A stretch of 54,409 bases of DNA from Cryomorphaceae bacterium (GTDB lineage Bacteria; Bacteroidota; Bacteroidia; Flavobacteriales_D; Cryomorphaceae). Location of the stretch: the NCBI GenBank assembly GCA_003565555.1, contig PXBH01000073.1, forward strand, positions 1 to 54,409, in the 5' to 3' direction. Positions 41,720 to 51,383 of the stretch are shown here, piece after piece; within the stretch, counting starts at the first letter, position 1; each line of letters starts with the position of its first letter. A program made the translations under genes and the position numbers. Under the pieces are notes generated by a model. It did not search any database, was not told where the DNA came from, and was given only the letters and a program-made list of their open reading frames with translations.

Positions 41720-43288
41720 TCATTCTGACTCTCCTTCACTGCCTAAAGAAAGGTGTACAAACTGCCCGCCCGAATGGCCTTCGGTATAGAGCACAAGACC
41801 CACAGGGGTCTCGAGCGTGAATCTCGGTGAAAGCACGCCGCCTGAAGGGGAGTTTTTAAACAATACATGCTTTTTCAAGTCGCCGTCGGGACTGTACCGC
41901 ACCATTACTGCTTGGGCACTGTTCCTTCCGGAAAGGTTGCTGTATTTCCCTTCAGAGCGCACGTCGAGCCCGGCATTACGTTCGTGGTCGTTGTACAGGA
42001 GCAATATCTCCCCGTCGCGTGCATGAGCAGCATACGACAAGTGGGTTTCGTCGCTGCGAGAGGCGTTCTGAAACTTGGGGATTTTTGCGAAGCTCAATCC
42101 CTGTCCGGAAGGTGAAATTCGGGTCAGCAGAATTTCCTCGTAAGCGTAATTCTCTACCGTAAAGTAGGTCCCCGTAGCGGGGTTGAACACCGTAGAGCGA
42201 AACACATCTATTTTTTCGCTCACCATCAGCATATGGTTGTCGCGCATCGGAAAAGCACGGTTCAAATGAAAAAGTGCCAAGTCGGGGCGATCAGCCGCTC
42301 CGCCCGCAGACCTGAAGCGCGCCTTTAAGGCCCGGTCAAAAGAGGACAGCCCGCTTTCGGTAGTCGCGCCGGTCTCCGCATGAAAAGCCACGGAAAAGGT
42401 GCCCGCCATCACGGGATCAATCATATTGCTGTAATAGCCGAATACCTGGATATGCCCGGCTTCATTTTTGGCAAGCCGTGCTTCGTAAATCCATTTGGTA
42501 CCGATCGAGAGTGCTTTCTCCGTCAGTGCGTTGTTGTGAAAATTATACTTGAGCAGGATGAAGTCCCGCGCATAGGCGCTCACTTTTTCAGATTCGATGA
42601 GCCGCGTTGACGGTACATCTTTCAGAAACCACACGGCACGATCACCGTCGAGAAGGACAGACCCGTGGGTCATTTCACCGGAGGGGTAGGGCACTTCCAA
42701 ATCCTTTTCGGAAATAAAATCAAACCCGCGGTCGAAAAGGCGTACGGTAAACTTCTCATTGCGCTTATTGTCGGGCTCTGCCGAGGCAATAAAAGCCATG
42801 TGCCCGCCCTCTTCGGACACGACAAAATCGTAGTACTTGCCTTGCACCATTACGCTGCGGTTTACCTTTCCCAGGTAATGGGGCGGATCGGGAAAAAGGA
42901 ATTCCCGATCCACGGTATAGGCATAGAAGTAGATGTCCTCTCCTCCCTCATCCTCTGTTGTAGCAAGGATGAAAGCTCGGTTGCCGAACCGAAGGGGCTC
43001 GAGAAAAAATGCTTGTCTGCCTTCCGCATCGGGCAGCGAGAGCACGCGGGATGCCGTGCGTCTCATACTGTCTGTTTCAAAGCGGTGCAGGGTGAATACA
43101 GCGTCGCGCTTCCCGTCGGAAGTTATGGCACAAAAAGCTGCGGAATCACAAAGGAAGACCTCTGTAAGCACCTGCGTCACGGAACGGTCGGGAGCGGGCC
43201 CCCATGTGAGCTCGATGCCGCCCTGTGCCCGTGCCGAAAGGCAGGAGAGTCCGAAAAAAATGCATGCCGTAAATCCGAGCGTTCTCAC
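41720..43288 (-). CDS. Secreted protein of unknown function, probable beta-propeller
   Basis: 522 residues with a signal peptide ending at ARAQ. The mature protein is a succession of beta-strand pairs with repeating aromatic and Gly/Asp turns (DGKRDAVFTLHRFETD, GGHMAFIASAEPDNKRNEK, GHIQVFGYYSN, DGEILLLYNDHERNAG), as in WD40-like or kelch-like propellers. I recognise no catalytic motif, lipobox or sorting domain. Such proteins of about 500 residues are common in Bacteroidota. It is divergent from the barrel gene at 43342 and just upstream of the polyprenyl synthase gene, with no evident functional link. Confidence 0.75.
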   Translation of the reverse strand: MRTLGFTACIFFGLSCLSARAQGGIELTWGPAPDRSVTQVLTEVFLCDSAAFCAITSDGKRDAVFTLHRFETDSMRRTASRVLSLPDAEGRQAFFLEPLRFGNRAFILATTEDEGGEDIYFYAYTVDREFLFPDPPHYLGKVNRSVMVQGKYYDFVVSEEGGHMAFIASAEPDNKRNEKFTVRLFDRGFDFISEKDLEVPYPSGEMTHGSVLLDGDRAVWFLKDVPSTRLIESEKVSAYARDFILLKYNFHNNALTEKALSIGTKWIYEARLAKNEAGHIQVFGYYSNMIDPVMAGTFSVAFHAETGATTESGLSSFDRALKARFRSAGGAADRPDLALFHLNRAFPMRDNHMLMVSEKIDVFRSTVFNPATGTYFTVENYAYEEILLTRISPSGQGLSFAKIPKFQNASRSDETHLSYAAHARDGEILLLYNDHERNAGLDVRSEGKYSNLSGRNSAQAVMVRYSPDGDLKKHVLFKNSPSGGVLSPRFTLETPVGLVLYTEGHSGGQFVHLSLGSEGESE

Positions 43289-43341
43289 TGTGATATTCTC
43301 CTTACCTTTATCCGCGGTATCTTACCGTTCTTATAACCCGC

Positions 43342-44022
43342 ATGTCAGCAATCCGGTTCAGCAAATATAGCATCGCTTTCGCCTTACTCCTGCCTCTGGC
43401 CGCGCAAGCGCAATACGACGAGGAAGAAGCATACGGCTACCCGGATACACTCATCGCTGTGACCAATGCGGTAAAGTTCGACCCGGTTCAGATTCTTCAC
43501 GGTGACTTTCGTTTTTATTACGAGCGCATGATCGGCAAGCGGTGGAGCGCTGAAGCGAGCTTCGGACCTACCCGCAGAAATTATACCGCAAGTATTTTCC
43601 AATACGAACTCGACGATCTGGGGGCCAATGTAAACATACAAACCCGATATGCCGCAGGTCTTTCCGTGCGGAGATATTTTTGGGAAACCGATGAGCTCTA
43701 CGGCCTCTACCTAGCCGGAGCTGTGGTGCACCGCCTCCACGAAAAGTCCCACAGCGTGATCGGTACGGACGGCGACCTGACCGGGGATGTTTTCGAAGAC
43801 AGCCGTCGCTATACAGATTTTGTCCTGATGGTGGGTTATCAAGCCCTTACGCTCGGTTCCAATATCTTTTTCGATTTCTATGCGGGCGCCGGTGCACGCT
43901 ACCGGGATTTCGATGTGCTCCGTTCATCAGACCTCAACGACCCGGGCGCATACGCCGTGACTTCCGAGCAGTCCTGGATCGGTACCTTTGTGGTCGGCGT
44001 CAAGCTCGGGGTCGGTTTCTGA
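43342..44022 (+). CDS. Outer-membrane beta-barrel protein
   Basis: 226 residues with a signal peptide ending at AQAQ. Alternating amphipathic strands run through the protein: FRFYYERMIGKRWSAEASFG, TRYAAGLSVRRYFW, DFVLMVGYQALTLGSNIFFDFYAGAG, and a closing strand FVVGVKLGVGF ending in Phe, the usual C-terminal outer-membrane barrel signal. It is probably an 8-10-strand barrel, with substrate or role unknown. It is a single gene on the plus strand, divergent from the propeller-like gene and convergent with rlmN. Confidence 0.78.
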   Translation: MSAIRFSKYSIAFALLLPLAAQAQYDEEEAYGYPDTLIAVTNAVKFDPVQILHGDFRFYYERMIGKRWSAEASFGPTRRNYTASIFQYELDDLGANVNIQTRYAAGLSVRRYFWETDELYGLYLAGAVVHRLHEKSHSVIGTDGDLTGDVFEDSRRYTDFVLMVGYQALTLGSNIFFDFYAGAGARYRDFDVLRSSDLNDPGAYAVTSEQSWIGTFVVGVKLGVGF

Positions 44023-44037
44023 CCCCTTTCGGGAAAA

Positions 44038-45090
44038 TTACTTCTGTACCGCTTCGTTTTTATTGGCGAGCTGACCGCAGGCGGCATCGATGTCCTTTCC
44101 GCGGCTGCGGCGCACATTCACAACGATGTTTTTGCGCTCGAGATAGGCTGCGAAGGCATCTGTTTTTTCGGGATCTGCCTGTTCGAACTCCCCGCCGTCT
44201 ATGGGATTGTACTCGATCAGGTTGACCTTACAGGGCACGTGCTTACAGAATTCGGCCAGCTCTCGCGCATCTTCGATTTCGTCATTAAATCCCTTGAATA
44301 CAATGTACTCATAAGTGACACGCGCACCGGTCTTTTCGTGAAAATACTTCAAGGCCTCTGCCAGCTCCTCCAAGGTATTGGTCTCATTGATGGCCATGAT
44401 TTCATTGCGCTTGTGATCATTGGCCGCGTGCAATGAAAGGGCAAGGTTGAAGCGCACTTCGTCATCACCCAGCTTGCGAATCATCTTGGCAATGCCCGCC
44501 GTGGAGACGGTAATGCGCTTGGGTGACATCCCCAGTCCGGTATCATCTGCGATGATGCGCGTACTTTCGAGCATGTTGGCATAGTTGAGCAGAGGTTCTC
44601 CCATGCCCATGTACACGATGTTTGAGAGGGGCTTATCGCGCAGCAACTCTGCATCGCGGTAGATTTCGGCCACCTGATCGTAAATCTCATAGGCCTCAAG
44701 GTTTTTCATCCGCTTGAGGCGGCCCGTGGCGCAAAATTTACACGCGAGGCTGCAGCCCACCTGAGATGAGATGCAGGCGGTGGTTCTCGATCCGGTCGGA
44801 ATAAGCACCCCCTCCACCACGTGGCCTTCGTGCAGGCGGAAAGCGTATTTGACGGTTCCGTCTCTGCTCACCTGCTTGTCGGCGATAGAAACGGAGCGTA
44901 TTTCATAGCGCGCTTCGAGCATCTCCCTGAGTGCTGCGGGCAGATTGGTCATTTCTGCGAAAGTTTTGGCCCGCTTGGTGGTGAGCCAAGCGTAGATTTG
45001 CTTTCCGCGAAATGCCTTTTCTCCCGCAGAGGTCATTTCGGCGATCAGCCGGTCGAGACTCAGCTTGCGTATGTCAATTTTTCGCTCCAC
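44038..45090 (-). CDS. rlmN: 23S rRNA/tRNA adenine-C2 methyltransferase RlmN
   Basis: Start placed at the GTG at 45090 (MERKIDIRKLSLDRL), giving 350 residues; the longer open frame upstream has no family resemblance and runs through the promoter. The radical-SAM motif is GCSLACKFCATG (C113, C117, C120). The resolving cysteine is in DAACGQLA at the C-terminus, and the methyl-carrying cysteine is expected before it. MGMGEPLLNY is the SAM-contact motif. It adds a methyl group to C2 of A2503 in 23S rRNA and A37 of some tRNAs. The start is 5 nt after a -7 element, so the mRNA is probably leaderless. Confidence 0.96.
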   Translation of the reverse strand: MERKIDIRKLSLDRLIAEMTSAGEKAFRGKQIYAWLTTKRAKTFAEMTNLPAALREMLEARYEIRSVSIADKQVSRDGTVKYAFRLHEGHVVEGVLIPTGSRTTACISSQVGCSLACKFCATGRLKRMKNLEAYEIYDQVAEIYRDAELLRDKPLSNIVYMGMGEPLLNYANMLESTRIIADDTGLGMSPKRITVSTAGIAKMIRKLGDDEVRFNLALSLHAANDHKRNEIMAINETNTLEELAEALKYFHEKTGARVTYEYIVFKGFNDEIEDARELAEFCKHVPCKVNLIEYNPIDGGEFEQADPEKTDAFAAYLERKNIVVNVRRSRGKDIDAACGQLANKNEAVQK

Positions 45091-45095
45091 GGATG

Positions 45096-45103
45096 CAAAG
45101 GTA
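45096..45103 (-). promoter_or_regulatory. -7 promoter element of rlmN
   Basis: On the minus strand this reads TACCTTTG, fitting TAnnTTTG, five bases before the GTG start at 45090. This placement implies a leaderless transcript and supports the shorter start. Confidence 0.62.
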
Positions 45104-45152
45104 GGTATATCTGCACTACCGCAGGCAAGTAGGACGGGTTTCCGGCACGGAA

Positions 45153-47207
45153 TCAGTCGATTCGAATGCCGACCATACACATGTCGTCCGTCTGCTCGCA
45201 ATCGCCGCGCCATTGCTCCATAATACGGGAGATCAAGCCGCCTTGTGCGGTCATGGAATGGCGGCCTATTTCGTGAAGAATTTCCAGTAAGGGTGCCGTC
45301 TTCAGTTTTTTGCCCGCCACTCCCCCAAATTGATCCGGCAGGCCGTCCGTAAACATGTACAGTATGTCGCCGGCCCGCAGCCGCACCGAATGCTCATTGA
45401 AGGCTGTGCAGGGATTGGGGCTTTCTGCACCTATCGATCTGCGGTCTCCTTTGAGGGCGATGAATTCCTCATCCCTGAGAATGTACAGGTTATTTTTGGC
45501 CCCGGCAAAAGTCAGTATCCGCGATTGCGGGTCATAGGCACAAAACACCAGATCCATTCCGTCGCGAAGCGGAGCGTCCGAAGTCTCGCACTTCAGCGCA
45601 CGGGTAATTTCTTTGTGTACAAACCTCAAGGCGGCCGCGGGAGAATCGACCTCAGGATATGCCGCGCAACGATCCAAGGCATTGTGGCCCAGCACACTCA
45701 TCAATGCCCCGGGCACTCCGTGCCCCGTGCAGTCTGCCACGGCAAAAAGCCGCTGCCCCGAACCGCCCTTCCACGGAAAATCATCTGTGGTTTGGCCCGC
45801 CCAATAAAAGTCGCCGCTCACAATATCGCGCGGACGGTAAAAAATAAAATGTTCGCCGGGCAGCATTTCGGTGGTGGAACGGCCTGCAAATACAGAGTGC
45901 TGAATGCGCTCAGCGTAGCGTATTCCCGAAAGGATTTCCTCCTTTTGACTTTCGACTACCAGACTTTGGGCACGTATCTCCTCCATACGGTGTTCGACTT
46001 CTTTTTCGAGGCGCTCATTGGCCGCTTCTTTCATCACATTGATGGTCTTCAATTGATCAAAGGCCTGTTCGCGGTAATATTTGATTTTACTCGCTACCGC
46101 AAATGAGAGAAGTACAACCTCAAAAGCAGAGCCGACAGGCAATGCGTAACGCGTGGCCGTATTTACGGGAAGTACCCCGAAACCGCTGAGAGAATAAACG
46201 GTTACAGCCACCAGAAATACGATCCAAGCCAGCAAAAAATAAAGGGCCGGTTCGTAGCCTTTCCTGTAGCAGTACACCGCGGCATAAGCCAAAAATATTG
46301 CCGCCAGACCGCAAAAGTTAATCACCTGAAAACTCATGCTCAAGCGGCCCGATACGGCGAGCATGAAGGCGATAATGTAGATGCCTGCGTAGATGAGCAA
46401 TACATTGTCAAGCCACTTCACGTGGTTGCGGACTTTCAGAAAATTCCGTGCAAAGAAAATGACGGAAATTCCCGACATGGCCCCTACGAGCAATACACCC
46501 CTTGAGGAAAGCCACGTATTTTCCGGCCAGAAGTATTGATTTCCGTACCCGTTGATGACAAGCTGGGTGATCCCGATGAAAAAAATCGCTCCTACATAAT
46601 ACAGGTAAGTCTCATCTCCCGCGCTGAACCAAATGAAAAAATTGTAAAGCAGCATAACCAGCACGATGCCGGTATACATGGCGAAAAACATGTCCTTTCG
46701 GTTCAGGGACCGGTAAGTATCTTCGCGGGATGTGACGGTGACGGGCAAAATCATGGGCTTGGTGCTGACCACGCGCAGGTAGACCTCTGAACCGTGTGGA
46801 ATATCGAGTACGGGAAATACGAAGTGAGATCCTTCCGCAGGCCTGCTCGAAAAAGGTAAAGCCTCCCCCGTGCGGTAGCTCGCCACCAGCGTATCTCCGG
46901 CCGTTTGGAAGAAAGAAACGGAGTCCAGATTGGCGGTGAGCAACTGCAGCATGTAGCCTCCGGACGGAGGAGAATCACCGCGGTAAAAAGATACCCGCAC
47001 CCAAACCGGCTCTTCTGTAATACCGAGAAAGAGCACCTCCTCTTCGGCCTGCTCGAAATTGAGGCGCGAAAGTTCGGAAATCTTCGGAGTAGCCCCGGTC
47101 TCCCTGTACAGCTCCAAGGTGGCTACGGCACCGGGATCGGGGGCACTGCAGGCAGTAAGGAAAAGCGCGGCGATCAGGAAGATCGATTGAAAAGGGGAAC
47201 GCATCAT
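45153..47207 (-). CDS. 7TM-DISM receptor with SpoIIE/PP2C phosphatase, lipoprotein form
   Basis: 684 residues from the ATG at 47207; the first of two adjacent Met is used, and open frame further upstream is ignored because it lacks a signal. A lipobox LFLTAC places the lipid cysteine at 20. Domains: an extracellular sensor of the 7TMR-DISM type (about 25-190), seven membrane helices (about 195-400), a coiled coil (AANERLEKEVEHRMEEIRAQ, about 405-450), and a SpoIIE-type PP2C phosphatase (PRDIVSGDFYWAG, VADCTGHGVPGALMSVLGHN, MFTDGLPDQFGG). It likely relays an outside signal by dephosphorylating an anti-sigma-factor antagonist. It is a paralogue of the next gene. Confidence 0.88.
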   Translation of the reverse strand: MMRSPFQSIFLIAALFLTACSAPDPGAVATLELYRETGATPKISELSRLNFEQAEEEVLFLGITEEPVWVRVSFYRGDSPPSGGYMLQLLTANLDSVSFFQTAGDTLVASYRTGEALPFSSRPAEGSHFVFPVLDIPHGSEVYLRVVSTKPMILPVTVTSREDTYRSLNRKDMFFAMYTGIVLVMLLYNFFIWFSAGDETYLYYVGAIFFIGITQLVINGYGNQYFWPENTWLSSRGVLLVGAMSGISVIFFARNFLKVRNHVKWLDNVLLIYAGIYIIAFMLAVSGRLSMSFQVINFCGLAAIFLAYAAVYCYRKGYEPALYFLLAWIVFLVAVTVYSLSGFGVLPVNTATRYALPVGSAFEVVLLSFAVASKIKYYREQAFDQLKTINVMKEAANERLEKEVEHRMEEIRAQSLVVESQKEEILSGIRYAERIQHSVFAGRSTTEMLPGEHFIFYRPRDIVSGDFYWAGQTTDDFPWKGGSGQRLFAVADCTGHGVPGALMSVLGHNALDRCAAYPEVDSPAAALRFVHKEITRALKCETSDAPLRDGMDLVFCAYDPQSRILTFAGAKNNLYILRDEEFIALKGDRRSIGAESPNPCTAFNEHSVRLRAGDILYMFTDGLPDQFGGVAGKKLKTAPLLEILHEIGRHSMTAQGGLISRIMEQWRGDCEQTDDMCMVGIRID

Positions 47208-47424
47208 CACAATACACAGGATACGAAAGGTGCAGCTTGAAGGTTTGGTGTTTGGTCGGGATATCAGAACAATACGTCGAATAGGTTCGCGTAATTCGCT
47301 GCACAAGGGCTGAGTGCGGCCTTTCCGACAACATCGCACCCCGGAACCGCGGGCCGGCGGAGAATTGCGAATCGGCAAAACGAAGCGGGGCGAAGCTGCC
47401 GCGCTCTGTTAAAAAGGGGTCTGA

Positions 47425-49533
47425 TCAGCGCACCCGAATGCCCATCAGGCATACGTCATCGATCTGCTCATTCTCGCCCCGCCACTGATCGAAGATTCGG
47501 GCCATCAGAACTTTCTGCTCATCCATGGTGTAATCTGCCAGCTCGGCAATCATACCCAAAAGCGTCTTCGACTTGAGCTTTTTATTCGATTCACCGCCAA
47601 ACTGATCGGGGAACCCGTCGGTAAACGTGTAAATGAGGTCGTCTTCCCGAAGTACGATTTCCTGATCGGTAAAATCGACTTTGGCAAAGTCGATGTCAGT
47701 ACCCACAGATATTCGGTCTCCCTTGAGCACGATAAAGGCTCCGTCGCGGAGAATATACAGGTTGTTTTTCGCTCCGGAAAACTGCAGGACGCGGGTCTGC
47801 GGATTGTAGGCGCACAGCACCATATCCATTCCGTCACGTACCCCGCCCGCATGTTTTTCCTGCTGCAGGGTGCGAACGATCTCGCGGTTGATAAATCTGA
47901 GCGCTGCTGCGGGAGATTCTACCTCAGGATGGTTGAGGCATCGGTCCAGACCGTTGTGCCCCAGCACGCTCATCAGTGCTCCCGGCACACCGTGTCCGGT
48001 GCAGTCTACCGCAGCAAAAAGCCTGAGCGTACGACCTGTTTTCCAGGCATTGTCCTCGCCGGTTTCACCCACCCAGTAGAAGTCGCCGCTCACGATGTCA
48101 CGCGGCTTGAAGAACACAAAATTATCGGCAAAAAGTCTTTTGATCTCGCGCTCGGCGGGAAGCAAAGAATTTTGAATCCGCTGTGCATACCGGATGCTCG
48201 AAAGAATCTCTTCTTTTTGCACTTCTACCACGCGCTTTTGGGCGGTGATTTCCTCGGTGCGCTCCGTCACTTTTTTCTCTAAAACCTCATTGGCCCTGGC
48301 TTTCATATTGTTGATCATGGTGAGACGGGCAAAAGCCTCTTCCCGAAAACGCTTGAATTTGTCCACGATGGCGAACGACAACAAAATAACTTCGACGGCA
48401 GAACCGATTTGTAATCCGTAAGCGGCGTAAAAGTCGCTCCTCAAGATTCCGAAATTGTTCAGTATAAAAAAGAAAACGCTGATAACCAGCACCACAAAGG
48501 CCAACAGGAAAAACCGCGCCGGCTTAAAGTTTTTTCTCAACACGAGCACAGCCGTTGGGATGATCATCACATTGAGGACAAGTGCGGTAGAATTGATGAC
48601 CAATACAGAAATTTTAAAAATCTCCGGGGTGTAGATCAGGGACAAACCACTGTTGGCCAGAGTGATGTACGCCGCAAGGCTGTACCACTTGTTCAGTTTC
48701 GGAAAAAACTCATTGAGCTGAAGAAATTGCTGTGAAAAACGAATGAGCGCAAAGATGCTGACGGAAGCGAAAAAGGGATTCGCAACATTGGCCAAATACG
48801 GAGAATCCGGCCAAAACCAGCGGTATGCAAAACCGCCGAGTGAGAGCTGCAGCATGAGGAGCGCGAAGATGTATGCCACATAATAAAGCGAGGATCGCTC
48901 CCGGATGATGACGTAAAGAAACAGGTTGAAAAGCAGCACAAAGAGGATAATTCCGAAGTAAGTACCGCGCAGCAGTCGGTCCTTTTCATCGCGAATGGTA
49001 ATCTCAGTGGCAGACCAAAGACCCGGCGGAACCTGAAGCTGCTCCCCCGCCGACGAGACCAAAAGCAGAAACTCACGCGTGCTGTTCGGGGCCATTTCCA
49101 GCGGAAATTGATAATTGAGGTGTGCGATGGGTCGGTCGGAAAAACGGCCGTCGTCGCCCGCAGTGTAGAGCCTGTATGCATCCCGACCGCGTATTTCGTA
49201 GAGGTTGCAAATGTTGAGGATCGGGTTGTTCACCTCGAGAATGCGCCCGGTCTTTCGGTCTTCGGGGTTGACCACCCGCAGCTTGATCCAGTGGCGGTCT
49301 GAGCTGAACCCGAAGGTGGGCACGTCACCGGTCCGCTTAAAGTCAGCGTCGTTGAGCTTTGCTACATCTTTGTGGGTAAGGCCCGCGCCACGGTCTGATA
49401 CCGCTCCTACGATGACCAAGGGACTCCTGATTTCGGAAACTGCCGGTGCGGGTTTCTGCTGCGCCCTGCCGAAGCCGAACAGAGCAACGGCAACGAGGAG
49501 AATGAACGGCAGAAAAAAACGCTTCAGGGACAT
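47425..49533 (-). CDS. 7TM-DISM receptor with SpoIIE/PP2C phosphatase
   Basis: 702 residues, paralogous along its length to the gene at 45153-47207. A signal peptide ends at GRAQ rather than a lipobox. The 7TMR-DISM extracellular domain (about 30-190) is followed by seven helices (about 195-400), a coiled coil (EVLEKKVTERTEEITAQKR, about 410-455), and a PP2C/SpoIIE domain (PRDIVSGDFYWVG, VDCTGHGVPGALMSVLGHNG, TFTDGFPDQFGG). Metal-binding Asp and Gly positions are kept, so it should be active. It probably arose by tandem duplication with divergence of the sensor. No anti-sigma or STAS gene is adjacent, so partners must lie elsewhere. Confidence 0.88.
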   Translation of the reverse strand: MSLKRFFLPFILLVAVALFGFGRAQQKPAPAVSEIRSPLVIVGAVSDRGAGLTHKDVAKLNDADFKRTGDVPTFGFSSDRHWIKLRVVNPEDRKTGRILEVNNPILNICNLYEIRGRDAYRLYTAGDDGRFSDRPIAHLNYQFPLEMAPNSTREFLLLVSSAGEQLQVPPGLWSATEITIRDEKDRLLRGTYFGIILFVLLFNLFLYVIIRERSSLYYVAYIFALLMLQLSLGGFAYRWFWPDSPYLANVANPFFASVSIFALIRFSQQFLQLNEFFPKLNKWYSLAAYITLANSGLSLIYTPEIFKISVLVINSTALVLNVMIIPTAVLVLRKNFKPARFFLLAFVVLVISVFFFILNNFGILRSDFYAAYGLQIGSAVEVILLSFAIVDKFKRFREEAFARLTMINNMKARANEVLEKKVTERTEEITAQKRVVEVQKEEILSSIRYAQRIQNSLLPAEREIKRLFADNFVFFKPRDIVSGDFYWVGETGEDNAWKTGRTLRLFAAVDCTGHGVPGALMSVLGHNGLDRCLNHPEVESPAAALRFINREIVRTLQQEKHAGGVRDGMDMVLCAYNPQTRVLQFSGAKNNLYILRDGAFIVLKGDRISVGTDIDFAKVDFTDQEIVLREDDLIYTFTDGFPDQFGGESNKKLKSKTLLGMIAELADYTMDEQKVLMARIFDQWRGENEQIDDVCLMGIRVR

Positions 49534-49582
49534 GCGGGTACGCCGAAATGGTTTTCGGCATTCACTCTACGCGCGCAAAGCC

Positions 49583-50266
49583 TCAAAAGTTCTGTCCCGA
49601 AGCCATGAGCGCTTCGCTAACTGCGAGATCTTCAGGGGTAGTAATTTTGATGTTTGCCCGGTTCCCTTCACAGAGCCGAATATAATGCCCCGCGCGCTCC
49701 GCAACAGAGGCATCGTCGGTGAAGACCGGATCGTACTCGGCGGCGTAGGCTTCATCGATCACTTTTCGGCGAAAGCACTGCGGCGTTTGCACGGCCACCA
49801 AGGTATGCCTCGGCAGGGTTTTGCTGCCGTCGTTTTCTTTTTGGCGTATGGTATCCGTTACGGGAATCACTGGAACGGCGGCCCCGTGCTTTTCCGCGGC
49901 TGCAAAGCTTCGGGCGATGGTAGCCGCTGTGACGAGCGGGCGCACGGCATCGTGCACCGCCACCAGCTCCACGTCATTGTCAAGTGCGGCGAGGCCGTTT
50001 TTCACCGAATGAAAACGCTCGGCGCCCCCGTGGGTCAATACATGCGGGATATCGAAGCGGTGCGCACGCACCAAGGCTTGCCACTCCTCGCGGAGCGCGG
50101 GGTAAAGCACAAGCACGAATTGCAAGTCGGGATCGAACCGGTAAAAGGCGCGAAAAGTGTGAAAGATCACCGGCTTTCCGGCGAGGTCCAGGAACTGCTT
50201 GGCCGTTTTGGAAGCCATGCGTGTGCCTGTGCCTCCGGCTACCATAATGACCGCGCGCTTCGGCAT
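49583..50266 (-). CDS. ispD: 2-C-methyl-D-erythritol 4-phosphate cytidylyltransferase
   Basis: 227 residues, the family's usual length. AVIMVAGGTGTRM is the CTP-binding glycine loop. RFHSVKNGL, VHDAVRPLV and ITTPEDLAVSEAL are the other IspD signatures. It transfers CMP to 2-C-methyl-D-erythritol 4-phosphate in the non-mevalonate pathway, two steps below dxs, which is also in this window. It starts 8 bp after the stop of queA and probably ends the ftsX-to-queA operon. Confidence 0.95.
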   Translation of the reverse strand: MPKRAVIMVAGGTGTRMASKTAKQFLDLAGKPVIFHTFRAFYRFDPDLQFVLVLYPALREEWQALVRAHRFDIPHVLTHGGAERFHSVKNGLAALDNDVELVAVHDAVRPLVTAATIARSFAAAEKHGAAVPVIPVTDTIRQKENDGSKTLPRHTLVAVQTPQCFRRKVIDEAYAAEYDPVFTDDASVAERAGHYIRLCEGNRANIKITTPEDLAVSEALMASGQNF

Positions 50267-50274
50267 GGCGGCCC

Positions 50275-51324
50275 TCAGATGATGAGCATGGCATCCCCGT
50301 AAGCGAGGAAGCGATACTTTTCTTTAATGGCCGTTTTATAGGCCTTCATCACATTCTCGTAACCCCCGAAAGCAGCCACCTGCATAAGGAGGGTCGACTC
50401 GGGCTCGTGAAAATTGCTTACCATGCAGTCGGCGATTTGAAACTCGTAGGGCGGAAAGATGAACTTGTTCGTCCATCCCTCGAAGGGCTTGAGGCGGGAA
50501 TCCGTAGAGACGGAGGTTTCTACGGCGCGCATGGCGGTAGTGCCCACCACGCAAATTTTCTTCTTGAGATCTTTGCTGTGGTTCACGGTTTCAGCCGCCT
50601 TTTCATCGATGAACATTTGCTCACTGTCCATCTTGTGCTTGGTAAGGTCTTCCACCTCCACGGGACGAAAAGTACCCAAGCCGATGTGCAGGGTGACTTC
50701 AGCCAGATGAATACCTTTCAGCTCCATGCGCTTCAGCAACTCTCGGCTGAAATGAAGGCCCGCCGTAGGTGCGGCTACTGCGCCCTCTTTTTTGGCAATA
50801 ATCGTCTGAAAGCGTTCGTCATCGATGGCATCGGCCCGGCGGTCGAGGTATTTCGGAATCGGTGTTTCTCCGAGGTCTGTCATGGTCTTCTTGAACTCCT
50901 CGTGGGTACCGTCAAAGAGAAACCGAAGGGTGCGCCCGCGCGAGGTGGTGTTGTCGATCACCTCGGCCACCAACTCATCGTTTTCACCGAAATACAGCTT
51001 GTTACCGATACGGATTTTCCGCGCGGGATCTACCAATACGTCCCAAAGTAAGGTCTCGCGGTTCAATTCGCGCAGCAGAAAAACTTCAATTTTCGCTCCC
51101 GTTTTTTCCTTGTTGCCGAAGAGGCGCGCCGGAAATACGCGGGTATTGTTCATCACAAAGGTGTCATCCTCCTCGAAGTAATCCAAAATGTCTTTAAACA
51201 TCTTGTGCTCAATCTTTCCGTCTTTTCGGTGAAGCACCATCAGGCGGCTTTCATCGCGGTTGTCCTTGGGGTAATCTGCGATCAGCTCGCCGGGTAAATT
51301 GAACTTGAACTTAGAGAGTTTCAT
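50275..51324 (-). CDS. queA: S-adenosylmethionine:tRNA ribosyltransferase-isomerase
   Basis: 349 residues from the ATG at 51324 ([19 protein letters not shown]); a longer frame begins 63 bp upstream but lacks family similarity. Signatures are [34 protein letters not shown] and [18 protein letters not shown]. It transfers the ribosyl group of SAM to 7-aminomethyl-7-deazaguanine in tRNA, the penultimate queuosine step. It sits between truB and ispD, as is common in Flavobacteriales. No other que gene is in the window. Confidence 0.96.
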   Translation of the reverse strand: MKLSKFKFNLPGELIADYPKDNRDESRLMVLHRKDGKIEHKMFKDILDYFEEDDTFVMNNTRVFPARLFGNKEKTGAKIEVFLLRELNRETLLWDVLVDPARKIRIGNKLYFGENDELVAEVIDNTTSRGRTLRFLFDGTHEEFKKTMTDLGETPIPKYLDRRADAIDDERFQTIIAKKEGAVAAPTAGLHFSRELLKRMELKGIHLAEVTLHIGLGTFRPVEVEDLTKHKMDSEQMFIDEKAAETVNHSKDLKKKICVVGTTAMRAVETSVSTDSRLKPFEGWTNKFIFPPYEFQIADCMVSNFHEPESTLLMQVAAFGGYENVMKAYKTAIKEKYRFLAYGDAMLII

Positions 51325-51383
51325 CGAGGCGGTGAGGTTTGTTTCAAGACAAAAAAAAGCGGGGGCAAAGGTAGCGAAAAAAA

